Shown here piece by piece: positions 49,279 through 58,739 of a stretch of DNA of 64,000 nt. The stretch lies in assembly GCA_037957365.1 (NCBI GenBank), contig JARHVA010004806.1, positions 732,001 to 796,000 of the forward strand, written 5' to 3'. Position numbers and translations under genes: made by a program. Within the stretch, counting starts at the first letter, position 1. Every line of letters starts with the position of its first letter. Under the pieces are notes generated by a model. It searched no databases. It was given only the letters and a program-made list of their open reading frames with translations, and was not told the origin of the DNA. This DNA is from Torreya grandis (taxonomy: Eukaryota; Streptophyta; Pinopsida; Cupressales; Taxaceae).

Positions 49279-52200
49279 CAAGGATGAATTTGTTTGATTC
49301 CACCACAATAGATAGGAGGCAACATGTCTTGGATGCCCTTTCAACCAATTTATTTAAGAAAGATAAAAAAAACTACCATTTATTCTCAAGGTACTAATAT
49401 ATATTTGGAAGTTTGACTTAAAATATATGGATTGAAGAGAAGTAGCTTGTTTGACATTCAAAATTGTCACAAAAATGGGAATGAATTGCATTCCATGTAG
49501 GGCAGTTTTGACAAAAGCCATAAAAGAAGTCAATGGATGCTAAAGATTTATTGGAAAAATTAGTGGATTATTTTTTAGATGTTTCTTTGAGACTCACATG
49601 CTAGGTAGATATAGATGGTGCACAAGGAAATGTTCAACATGTTCTAGCATCTTTAACTCAATAATTTATGAGACACCACATCAATGAACAACTAGAAAAT
49701 ATGGAATATAAGCTAATATCCCAACTAAAATTAAATAATACGTGGAGAAATAATTTTCATGATGTGATCATTTCCAAGTTTGATGACTTTACTAGGTGCA
49801 AAACATGTATCTTGTTGACTAAAAAATTCTTTGGGTCCCTGTCTAGAAATCAGGTAGAGTGTATCGATCAAAAACTCATGATGCACTCAAATCCAATAAT
49901 TTATATAAGACAAATTTATTAAACACACAAATGAATGTTTGATCAGTACTCTAAAGAATGCTTTCATGTCATTCATGACAAGATAAAATTCCAAAAAACA
50001 TTTGTGCTAAGGAGAGTCACAAAAAGCAATGTAGCTACCAACAAATTCGAAGAGTTGTTAATGGCAGGGATTATAACACATGGTCATGGTGAATATGATT
50101 TTTTTTTAACATATGTTCTTGGAAGGTATAACTTTACTATCACCTCATTAAACAAGTACTTCAAGGATATGGAAACAATAATTCCATATACTTATGGATA
50201 TTTACTATATAAACTTGGATCTTCAAAATATCTATTGTATGATGCAATTTTATCTAATAATTTCTATCTTGAATAAAATAAATACATAGATGAAGCACAC
50301 TCAATTGGCACCTTCAAGAAACTTACTTTTAGGCTATGTATTCAACTAGACAACTATTGTGGGGATAATAAGAATAGGTACTTGTTTCACATTTTTATTT
50401 AAAAATTATGTTTAAAAACAAATACATATATAATGTTTTATTATTACATATTACATCCCCATAATAATTAATTTATTGATCATGATTGTTTTAAAAAAAT
50501 CAATCCCAACCACTTCCCTTTATTTTCTTATGTCTCTCAAGTGATACATTTATATTACCCCTTCTAAAATATTAAATAAACTTTAATCATACCAAATCTG
50601 ATCTACTACTCTATAAAAGTTTTTCTCAAGCCATAAATTTGTAGTATGCCTTGAATATCATCAAACAACATGTATTAATAACACATCCACTTCATTTATT
50701 TTTATAGGTGTCTCTTAAAAAAATAATTTGATTTATTCCTTGCATATTATCAAGAAAAGGTGTAGCAATACCATAATCATTTTCATTAGAAGTAAGGTAT
50801 AATTTGAGAGATAAGTTTAGAGAAAAATAAAGGTGTTGTGTTAATAACATATTTTATTTTTTAATATACATGGGATAATACCAAGGTATCATTTGGGAGA
50901 TACCAATGGATACTAAGTATATATTTTCATTGCCACTATATCTTATGTGATAATTATTGAAGGATTAATACAAAATTATTTGGTTTGATATACTTAAGAA
51001 GACCAATAAAAATGATTTCATGTGGCATGTTATAATGGTTTTAAATGAAGGTATCACTTTTGAGATACTAGGAAGGCCATTTTATATTGACTTACATAAT
51101 ATAGTGGTAACTTAACCACATTCCATGATCATATACGTATCTCTCAATAAATATATTGTAAACTATAGCTTAATATTAATATGAAAAAAAAAAGTATAAA
51201 ATTATATATAACTAAATGTAATTCTATTAGATTTCCAATTACACAAAATCATGTGTTTTTGTATAGGTTTGTGTTACAATATTTATCTCTCCTTATCTAC
51301 AAATTTATCTTCCTCAACATCAAGGTTATATTTCTTCTTGTAGGACATACCCATGAGGACATTGAAAACACATTTGGAAACCTATCTAAATATATAAAGA
51401 GGAAATATGCATGGAGTGTGGTAGATATTATGGACACTTATATGCCATGTGAAAAATAAAAGAAACTTCATGCCATATTTAATTGAATAAGTAGTTGATT
51501 TAAAAGAAATTATTAATAATTACAAGATGAAGGGAAGTAACCAAATAGTAGGCTTGACAAAAGGAAAATATTTTCTTCTATGCATAAAGGAAGGTCAACC
51601 TATTATGCATTGTAAAAACTATATAAAAGATAGAAATTGGTCCCCCCTGATTAAATTATGGGGAACAAAATAAAATGGTGAGCCAAATGTTTTAGAGGGT
51701 AATCCTATAAGAATTTTTTTCAAAGATTTAAAAAATAGAGAAAATTCAAAAGAATCCATTGATTTAAAAGACTGAAATAAAAGTATAAAAAAGAGTGAAA
51801 AAGAAATTAAAAATAGATTGATCAAGTATGTTAAGCAATTCAATGAATTTAGTTTGACTGGAAATAGTAAGTGGAAGGATCTAGCATATTACTTCCAAAG
51901 TATTCATGAGATAATGAAATAAGACATGTTACCTTATGAATTTGAATATATAGGAGATTTATGGCCTATAACTCACCATGAAATACCCCTGCATAGATAT
52001 CTACACAAAATGGTTCATAATAGGGCCCTTGATTTGGAAGTGGCATCAATAGATACATATGTTGTTCCAAGAAGTAAAAGACAAAAAATTTCATTTGATC
52101 TAGTTCAAGATGTGCATAAGGTGATATGATGTTTTTTAGACTTGATGATTCTACAAGAGTGAACTACATAATATGGGTTGCTATAGCTAAAAGTAATATT

Positions 52201-52543
52201 GAGATACTGAAAATAAATGAAGATTTAGAATAAAGTGTCAAAATAACTTGGTTCATACTAGTTCATGCAGAGAAAAAAGATGTATAAGAAGTAGAAATTT
52301 ATTCAATTTGTTTGGATAAGAAATGGAAGCCAAACCCAAAAAACACCTCTTTATCGTCCAATCTTATAGATAATATCATCTACGCTTGACCAAACAAGAC
52401 ATGGAAAGGTAAAACGCTTGTTCTCACTAATTTTTTGAAAGGCATTGTAACAAATTATTTGAATGCATTATCAAATTAGGCACTTTGTAAAATAGTGATA
52501 AAGGATTGTGAGCTATTGTTTTCTTTCATGACATTGAAAATTT
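49279..52543 (+). pseudogene. Two-exon relic of an uncharacterised 'VGHTHEDI' family (DUF7869-like), candidate transposase-like
   Basis: Plus-strand coding relic. Exon 1 (to 50377): RRQHVLDALSTNLFKKDKK at about 49310; then one register from about 49530 with few stops, including FDDFTRCKTC (49780-49810, possible metal-binding pair), VIHDKIKF (49968), GIITHGHGEYDFF (50070) and IQLDNYCGDNKNR (50340). Exon 2 (from 51267) restarts in matching phase with FVLQYLSLLIYKFIFLN and VIFLLVGHTHEDIENTFGNL (to 51390). After a frameshift near 51460 come KGKYFLLCIKEGQPIMHCKN and LIKYVKQFNEFSLTGNSKW. The last part (52123-52543) has IIWVAIAKSNIEILKI and ITWFILV, like a small beta-barrel reader. The order fits proteins I know as DUF7869-containing. 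D (HDK), D (QLDN) and E/D (HTHED) could form an RNase-H-type triad; that is inference. About nine stops and two frameshifts: dead. Confidence 0.7.
50378..51266 (+). other. Intron of the HTHED-family relic, carrying satellite monomers
   Basis: The donor is aag-aatag|gtactt and the acceptor tttttgtatag|gttt. Joining at these sites puts Arg across the junction (phase 2) and continues the conserved ENKNR..L..LS block without a gap. The 889 bp intron contains diverged palindromic satellite pieces: 'caaggtatcatttgggagat' at 50883, 'ggtatcacttttgagatac' at 51051 and 'gtatctctcaa' at 51137. A short frame at 51181 starts inside the intron and is not a true N-terminus. Confidence 0.7.
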
Positions 52544-54125
52544 GAAATGACAAGTATGAATATTTTTTTCATATTTTAGTGCATCTTTTTGGCATGTAGA
52601 ATGTTTTACTGGATTCATAGCTTGCATGATCATTTCAATGATTCATTTATTTTTTTCTATTCATATATAAAGGATCATAGTCATATTACTAAAAACTATC
52701 CTCTCTAAACTATGATGGATTATATTTCATAGTCATGAATATATTGATCAAATACATTTACAATATTTATAGTTGTAAAAATTATTATTAAAGTTCATGA
52801 TATACTAATAGGTGATTATCTTGTTGGTATATCTTCATGTCCTATTTTGTGAAAAAATGATATTACAATCTCAACATGGTTAAATAATAAAATATTATAT
52901 ACTAAATATATATTTTATAGTGCAATGATTGGCTAATTATTTTAAAAAACATTATTCCATATATCATAAATTCCATTTATGTTTACTTGCATTTAATAAG
53001 AATTTTTTTAAAGAATTCTATAGATTATAACTATCCATTTAAATTATTATTCTCAATTATTTTTCATCACCACAAATGATTTTTATGCATTTATCCTTTC
53101 TTTATTACTTAAAATTATCCATTGAGTTCCCAATTATTTATTAAAACTCCATATTAATTTAATTTGGATAATAAAAATTCCATAATATTTTTCATACTTA
53201 GTCTAATTTATTTGGAATATAGAAAACATATTTTTTGATAAAAGTTTATTCAATCCACTTTAGTGGGTATAAGTCTGTATTATTTTAAATAGTTCAATTC
53301 ATTCGAAATGATCTATGCCCAAATGGTTTGAAATAGCTCAATTTATTTAGAAAATAAGAAAATTATTTTTAGAGAAAATTTTCTCCACTTCACCTTCTTA
53401 TGTATAAGTCTAAATTATTCGAAATATTCTAATTCATTCAAAATGATCTATGCCCAAATGGTTTGAAATAGTCCATTTTATTTAGAACATAAGAAAATTA
53501 TTTTGGAGAAAATTTTCTCCACTCCACCTTAGTGGGTATAAGTTCAAATTATTCAAAATAGTCCTTTTTCATTCTCTTATTTCCCACCATTAATGACTAC
53601 TTTAACTAACTGTTTAAATGCATGCAAAAATTGTTCAACAAATTTCCATATCCCATCACCATGCAAACATAGTAACCTCCATATTTTCCTCAATAGAGAA
53701 TATTAACTAAAGTCAACGAATGATTAATAACCCTGATCATCTCAAGGCTTCTATTCATTCCATAAAAATCATTTTATATTATTTTTAAAAAAACAATCAT
53801 CGACCACTAAACCTTAATCATTTCGTTTCCAATTTCTATTCAATGTAAAGTCTAACATCTTTTTGATGACCAAAGTATTCCCATGCAATGACCTTTGACC
53901 AATACTATAGAATATAGATTATATTGCATGATAATACTTTTAGATATTACTAGATTATAGTTTCATGTGACTATGCTATCCCCTATCATATATACAATGA
54001 TTTATTAAATCATTCAACAATAAAAATAATGTATTAATATATTTAAAAACAAACCTTGTATCAATAGTTAATCAAATACAAAGTAATTTAAAAATAATGT
54101 TATTTATATCTTTTGACATATAGTT
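52544..54125. other. AT-rich 3' flank, no gene
   Basis: No coding motif. Contains the ~135 bp tandem repeat listed next. The right half (53560-54125) shows nothing recognisable. Confidence 0.45.
53200..53535. repeat. ~135 bp tandem repeat with GGAGAAAATTTTCTCC palindrome
   Basis: About two and a half copies. The phrase 'aaatgatctatgcccaaatg' at 53306 recurs at 53441 (period 135). Each copy ends in '(a/g)gagaaaattttctccact' followed by 'cacctt'. The perfect 16 bp palindrome lies at 53505-53520, and a one-base variant lies near 53381-53396. A partial upstream copy starts near 53205. Confidence 0.85.
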
Positions 54126-54130
54126 TTAGC

Positions 54131-54135
<5 letters not shown>

Positions 54136-54175
<40 letters not shown>

Positions 54176-54176
54176 C

Positions 54177-54221
<45 letters not shown>
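54136..54221. repeat. (AAT)n / (ATT)n back-to-back trinucleotide palindrome
   Basis: An uninterrupted AAT-type run (54136-54175) meets, after 'ct', an ATT-type run (54178-54221). The two halves are inverse complements, so the 86 bp can form a hairpin with almost no loop. Confidence 0.95.
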
Positions 54222-54909
54222 CTAAGCCTTATAGATAAATAACAACAATGGAATAAGTCATCATATCACAACACTATGCATCCATACTTAACAATGTAGT
54301 AAGGTGATCAAAACATAATTTAATTAACTCATTTATTCAAACAATTGCATTATATAAGGTAAACTAGTATGGTCACAAAACTAGTGAAATCACTCAAACA
54401 ATCATGTGATCATCATCAAAAATCAAGATTATACTAGTAAGTATAATAAAATTAACCTAAAATAAAAGTACACAAAACATGCTATGATATCTATATCAAA
54501 CAATTAATTTATGAACCATGATATTATAAGTGGTGTGTGAAAAGGTTTCTAGATTTGTTCTCTATTGATCTCCAACATCTCCATCTAACCACCCTCTCTA
54601 ATGATACTCTCCCTCCATCATAATTTGAGGGAATAATTTATCATGCATCCACCTCAAAAAAACAAAATTAGTTACCCCGAAACATCATTATATATATAAA
54701 ATAATGTTGTATAAACATGATCACTATGTACAAAATATTAAAGTGTTGCTAACTCATATAAAACTAATCATGTAAATTAAACAACTCAAACTACCCCATA
54801 ATTAGCATATAGCATCAATCTTAATAAAATATTAATCAATCAACTAATCAAACATAATAATCCATATATAAAACATATTATTCATCAAGAGAGAAATCAC
54901 GATGTGACA

Positions 54910-54922
54910 TCCTTCCCCTAAA
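54910..54922 (-). other. Gypsy polypurine tract and 3' LTR junction
   Basis: The minus strand reads tttaggggaagga immediately before tgtcacatcg. This is where a polypurine tract primes plus-strand synthesis and the 3' LTR begins (54909 downward). Confidence 0.6.
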
Positions 54923-55046
54923 GCTGGTCATCATCCTGATGACATTTATTCAAACACAAGTTATGAATTAAAAACATTATTCAACAAAAAATAATATAGT
55001 ATCTAGAAAAAAATCAAGTAAACAAATATAGAAATATATTATAAAA

Positions 55047-55204
55047 CTAATCATAGTCCTCCCAACTAGAAATATCCTCATAATATTGGTTCCATAGGAC
55101 CTTACACTATTAAACTTCCCTATTATCCAAACATAGTTTGTGAATGTCAATTACTTTGATTGGTTTTACCATGACTACCCTAGGATCCAAATGCTATAAA
55201 TCAT
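55047..55204 (-). pseudogene. Chromodomain end of the Gypsy polyprotein
   Basis: The minus strand from 55187 reads DPRVVMVKPIKVIDIHKLCL, then a double stop, CKVLWNQYYEDISSWEDYD and a stop at 55047. This matches the '..P..ILDR....LRN......KVLW..H..EEATWE.E' end of chromovirus integrases, where the chromodomain tethers integration to marked histones. The aromatic W...Y...SWE framework is kept. It lies 5.8 kb away from the rest of the integrase only because the Copia element separates them. Removing that element and one TCTAA copy puts the two parts back in the same reading register (with stops). Confidence 0.75.
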
Positions 55205-55209
55205 TCTAA
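55205..55209. other. Copia target-site duplication, left copy (TCTAA)
   Basis: Identical to 60984-60988 directly after the 3' LTR. Five bases is the usual Ty1/Copia duplication length. Confidence 0.92.
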
Positions 55210-55417
55210 TGTTGAAAATATTGTCATTGATGTCAAAGGTTTAGTATTATTGCTGATAAAGGCCCCATTGCATTTAATTTTATTTATCTTGGCTAATATG
55301 AGTTAATATTTATTTAATATTAATGAATATATTTTTGGTTGCATATGAGACAAAATAAGGGCCCATGGAGAAGTCGAAGAGTCACGGGATAAAGACAAAA
55401 GAAGGATGGGACACATT

Positions 55418-55640
55418 TTCTCATGAAGAGTCATCTTGGGGAATACCAAGAGTCACCAAGTGAAGACAAAAGAGTAAATGGTGAATTTCTCATGAAGGGA
55501 CACTTTGAGGAATACGAAAAGTCACCAAAGATAAGGACAAAAGTGGGAAAGACATTTTTGGTCATGAAGGGTTACCACATGACTTTTCAAATGCTTGGAT
55601 ATGCAGGGTCATCCAAGATTGGCACCATTTTCCATGAAGA
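55418..55640 (+). promoter_or_regulatory. ~70 bp U3 repeats, enhancer-like
   Basis: 'tcatgaag' followed by a 'gtcac'/'gggtcat' block recurs at 55421, 55490 and 55562 (periods 69 and 72). Each unit contains 'aatac.aa(g/a)agtcacca' and 'gacaaaag' or degenerate forms. Tandem repeats in U3 upstream of a TATA box are commonly enhancer units in plant LTRs. The same block is present in the 3' LTR at about 60015-60240. An open frame of 73-77 codons through it in both LTRs is probably incidental. Confidence 0.6.
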
Positions 55641-55684
55641 TTGAAAGGTCACAAAGGGGGAAGGCCAAAGGTCATTTGGAAAGC

Positions 55685-55692
55685 TATAAATA
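55685..55692 (+). promoter_or_regulatory. TATA box of the 5' LTR
   Basis: TATAAATA in the context aagctataaataaaggcttg, within the LTR 3' of the U3 repeats. Transcription would be expected to start about 30 bases downstream. Confidence 0.7.
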
Positions 55693-55896
55693 AAGGCTTG
55701 AGTAGCCATTTGTAATGTGGAAGTGAGAGGTTGATTTGATATTGTAATATCTAGCTTAGAAGAGCAATTGTCAGAGATGATTTGTATTTTTTATATCTAG
55801 CTTAGAAGAGCAAAAGTGAGAGAGAGGAAGAAGATGTTGTATTGATCTATCATTTATTGAGATAACAACATTGAGAGATAGGTGTGTGGTATACAC

Positions 55897-56090
55897 AAAG
55901 GGGTTGGTGCTCCTATGGGTTGGTGCTCATGAATTATTGCTGAGTTGGTGCTTGGCAAAGGGGTTGGTGCTCATGTGGGTTGGTGCTTGGCAAAGGGGTT
56001 TGAAGCTCCTGTGGGTTGGTGCTCACAAATTATAGCTAAGGTTTGTACTTGGCAAAGGGGTATGGTGCTCTTGTGGGGTTTTTCTCATGA
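55897..56090 (+). repeat. ~60 bp LTR minisatellite, 5' copy (four units)
   Basis: Units begin 'aaaggggttggtgctc' or variants and end 'ggtgcttggc'. The second unit is shortened to about 35 bp. The 3' LTR has five units (60494-60773). Confidence 0.9.
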
Positions 56091-56302
56091 ATATATTTGA
56101 GATTGATTCTCTATGGTTTTTCCCACATTGGGTTTCCATGTTATATCTGGTGTCTCTCTCTGTCTTGTGTGATGTTTATTGTTTAAGTTTTATTGCATAT
56201 CTTGAATGATTGATTAAGTGGAATTTGGTTAAAGGAAAGATTTATAAGATATATAATATACTAATTCACCGCCCCCTCTCAGTATATTCCATGCTTAACA
56301 AT

Positions 56303-56314
56303 TGGTATCAAAGC
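56303..56314 (+). other. Copia primer-binding site
   Basis: tggtatcaaagc, two bases after the LTR end, matches TGGTATCAGAGC (complement of the 3' end of initiator tRNA-Met) with one change. It is the reverse-transcription start for plant Copia elements. Confidence 0.92.
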
Positions 56315-56365
56315 AGGTTCCTTTTTGAAAAGTTTTACAGCTTTAAAGTAGATCAAGAAAACACG

Positions 56366-58736
56366 ATGGCTGGGTCACATGAAGGATTTTATAAAAATAA
56401 GGCACCTTTGTTTGATGGGATGAATTATGATTTTTGGAGCATGAGAATGAAGGTTTATTTGATGGCCCTTGGATTCGACATATGGAAATCAGTGGTGGAG
56501 GAATATGAAGAGCCATAGACATCTACAATTACTCTAGCAGAAAAGAAGGCAAGTGAATGTAATGCTAAATATTTAAATGCTATTTTATGTGGTTTATGTG
56601 AATATAAATTTGTTAAAGTTTTGCAATTTAAATCTGCTCATGAAACTTGGGTAAAACTTGAGAATATTTACAAAGGTGATGGAAAGGTTTAACAAGCTAA
56701 GTTGCAGACTTTTGGAAGGCAGTTTGAAGATGGAAGAAGAAGAAGATATAACAAGTTATCTCTTGCGAGTTAATCAGATAGTAAATCAAATTCAAGGTCT
56801 TGGAGAAATATTGGAAGAGTCAACGGTGGTGCAAAAGGTTTTGAGATCTCTACCAATGAGATATGATGCAAAGGTTTTGGCAATTAAGGAAATGAAGAAT
56901 TTAGCCAAGCTAAAGATGGATGAGCTTCATGGTATTCTCATGGCATATGAGATGTGGACAAAACAAGATAAACCCTCAAAGAGAGAAGTAGCTTTCAAGA
57001 CATCAAAGAAGGAGAAAGCTAAGATTCAAGAATCAAGTGATAGTTCCAGTGATGATGAAGATGATAATGAAGCACTTTCCATTCGTAGGCCGAAAAGAGG
57101 AACAAGTAAATATCAAGAAAAATTACCTTTTAAATGTTTTAATTGTGGAAAGATTGGAAATTTTTTAGCTAGATGCCCAAATAAGGTTAAAGATTATGAA
57201 TAAGAAAAGCCTACATACAAGAAGAATCTCAAAGGAAAATCTAAGAAGTGATTCAAGAAGAAGATCCTGTATTCTAAAGATCCTAGCTCAGGTGACGATA
57301 GTGGAGTCAGTGATTTAAAATAAGAAGAGATTCTATACATGGCTATACATGAAGATGATCAAGATGAAGAAGAGGAGGAAGCTGAAGTAGATATGGAAGG
57401 AGAACTCAATTGTGCCCTAGAAGAGTTAGAAGTTGTTCAGAAGAAGAATCAAAGGTTAAAGCGCCAGATCAAGAAAAATGATGGAGGAATCCAAAACAAC
57501 ACACCTGTTCTGATCCCACTTGTTAGGATCTTGCTCCTTAGAAAGAACACAATATGATTACCAAATACAAGCAATTAAACATGCAGAATTATCCAGAAGT
57601 ACAAGTAACTAGAATTCACAAATAGCACAGAATATGAGAGACAATACATAATCTTGTATTAATACTCATCCAGAAAGAAAATACAATAAAGAAGATGCCA
57701 CTTCTTCTTCCATCTCTTAGAGGCTTCCCACACCTCAAGGGCTCCAAGTAATTCTCAATCAAGAGTTCACTCTCCTACCAAAAATGGTCCCAACACACAA
57801 CTCACACACAGAATTAGTGTTCACCTCCAACCAGTCAGTAATAACCCTGCCAATACACAAGTACTCTAAAGTACTTCAAGTAGATCTCCCATGACCTTGC
57901 AACAACCTGAAATTCAATAGACCTTACTTACACATGTAGATCTCCTATGAGCTTGCAACAACCTGCAACTCAAATGATCTTATAATGGAAGGATCTTCCT
58001 TGCCTTTCTTTTTAGCTCATCATTACAATACATGCCAATGGGTCTATAAATAGATCTCAGACTTAACTATAACTTAGACTCTTAATTTAGACACGCAACT
58101 CAAGACTCAAAATAGCCTTTACATGCAAACACTCAGTTCAACAAACTAATTGTTCATGCAACAAATAGTTTTGGAACACACAGGTGATCGACATCAGTCC
58201 CTGTCTAACTGGAGATGACTGACATTGGCTGACTCCTATCGATGTCAGTTGCCCTTCTGTTCACTCCTGACCAACGTCGGTCGGCCTAACCGACGTCAGT
58301 GACTGTGACACTCAGCAACTCCTCCATGTCTGTAAATAGTTGAAGCTTTTAGCTCCACAACCTAACAAAAAATGAACAAGAGTCAAAGGAAATGATTGAA
58401 GATCTACAAGCACACTTTGAAGAAGCCAAAAAGAATGAAGAAGATCTCACAACACGGTTGGAAATAGCAAGAAAAGATTGTAAAAGGTATGTTATTGAAA
58501 TTGCCTCTTTAAAAGAAGACATTAAGAAAGCAGTCAGTGATAAAGCAGTCAGTGATTCAAAATTTGAAGATAGCACTAACATGTTGAATAAGATATTGGA
58601 AAGTCAAAAAGCATATTCAAATAAAATAGGGATGGGATTTGAAAAGAAAAAGAGCTATGCTGAAGCTCTTACACAAGAGGACACAAAAAGGGGAGAAGTG
58701 AAGAATACAGAGGACATTCCAAATAGAGAAGGCTAG
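56366..58736 (+). pseudogene. Copia gag (UBN2/DUF4219 type), frameshifted and interrupted
   Basis: Capsid/nucleocapsid protein of a plant Copia element; it would assemble the RNA-containing particle. The start at 56366 (ATGGCTGGGTCAC) leads into PLFDGMNYDFWSMRMKVYLM (DUF4219) and a stop at 56516. The UBN2 domain follows (AHETWVKLENIYKGDG), with a frameshift near 56670, then DITSYLLRVNQIVNQIQGLG. A CCHC knuckle at 57136-57177 reads CFNCGKIGNFLARC with His replaced by Asn. An acidic coiled-coil region (MEGELNCALEELEVVQKKNQ) runs into the inserted element at 57482. It resumes after 58367 in the same frame as LQAHFEEAKKNEEDLTTRLE and ends near 58736. No functional protein can be made. Confidence 0.88.
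57482..58367 (-). mobile_element. Single LTR plus primer site inserted in gag (minus strand)
   Basis: On the minus strand the insert begins at 58367 with TGTTAGGTTGTGG and the LTR ends at 57521 with GATCCTAACA (847 bp, TG..CA). Primer-site-like tgggatcagaac follows (57518-57507, two changes from TGGTATCAGAGC), then 25 leader bases. Exact AAAAATGA copies flank the insert at 57474-57481 and 58368-58375. Removing the insert with one copy keeps the gag frame, so the borders are firm. If the true duplication is 5 bp (AAAAA), the insert spans 57479-58367 and also has TG..CA ends. Internal features: a ~56 bp duplication (agatctcc(c/t)atga.cttgca at 57882 and 57938) and a GC-richer U3 with GACGTC/GACGTT motifs (58240-58305). 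The second LTR and all coding parts are absent. Confidence 0.82.
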
Positions 58737-58739
58737 AAG

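Larger units (their letters stand above)
55210..56300 (+). repeat. Copia 5' LTR (1091 bp)
   Basis: Starts tgttgaaaatattgtcattg and ends atgcttaaca. The U3 part has three ~70 bp repeats and a TATA box. The downstream part has a ~60 bp minisatellite with four units, one of them truncated. It is 86 bp shorter than the 3' LTR, entirely explained by the minisatellite copy number. Confidence 0.95.

Noticed and set aside
51181..51459. Treating the ATG at 51181 as the start of a separate 92-residue protein
   Set aside because: The first ~28 codons lie in the intron; the conserved part begins exactly after the splice acceptor at 51266.
51619..51843. 74-codon hydrophobic minus-strand frame
   Set aside because: Shadow of the Lys-rich coding relic on the plus strand of the HTHED-family gene.
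57521..58367. Reading TGTTAGG..CCTAACA as terminal inverted repeats of a MITE or hAT element
   Set aside because: The inverted heptamer fits LTR ends; a primer-binding site follows directly on the minus strand, and the flanking duplication lies 39 bases outside the left heptamer.
58349..58582. 77-codon Ser/Leu-rich minus-strand frame
   Set aside because: Antisense shadow of the acidic coiled-coil part of Copia gag.
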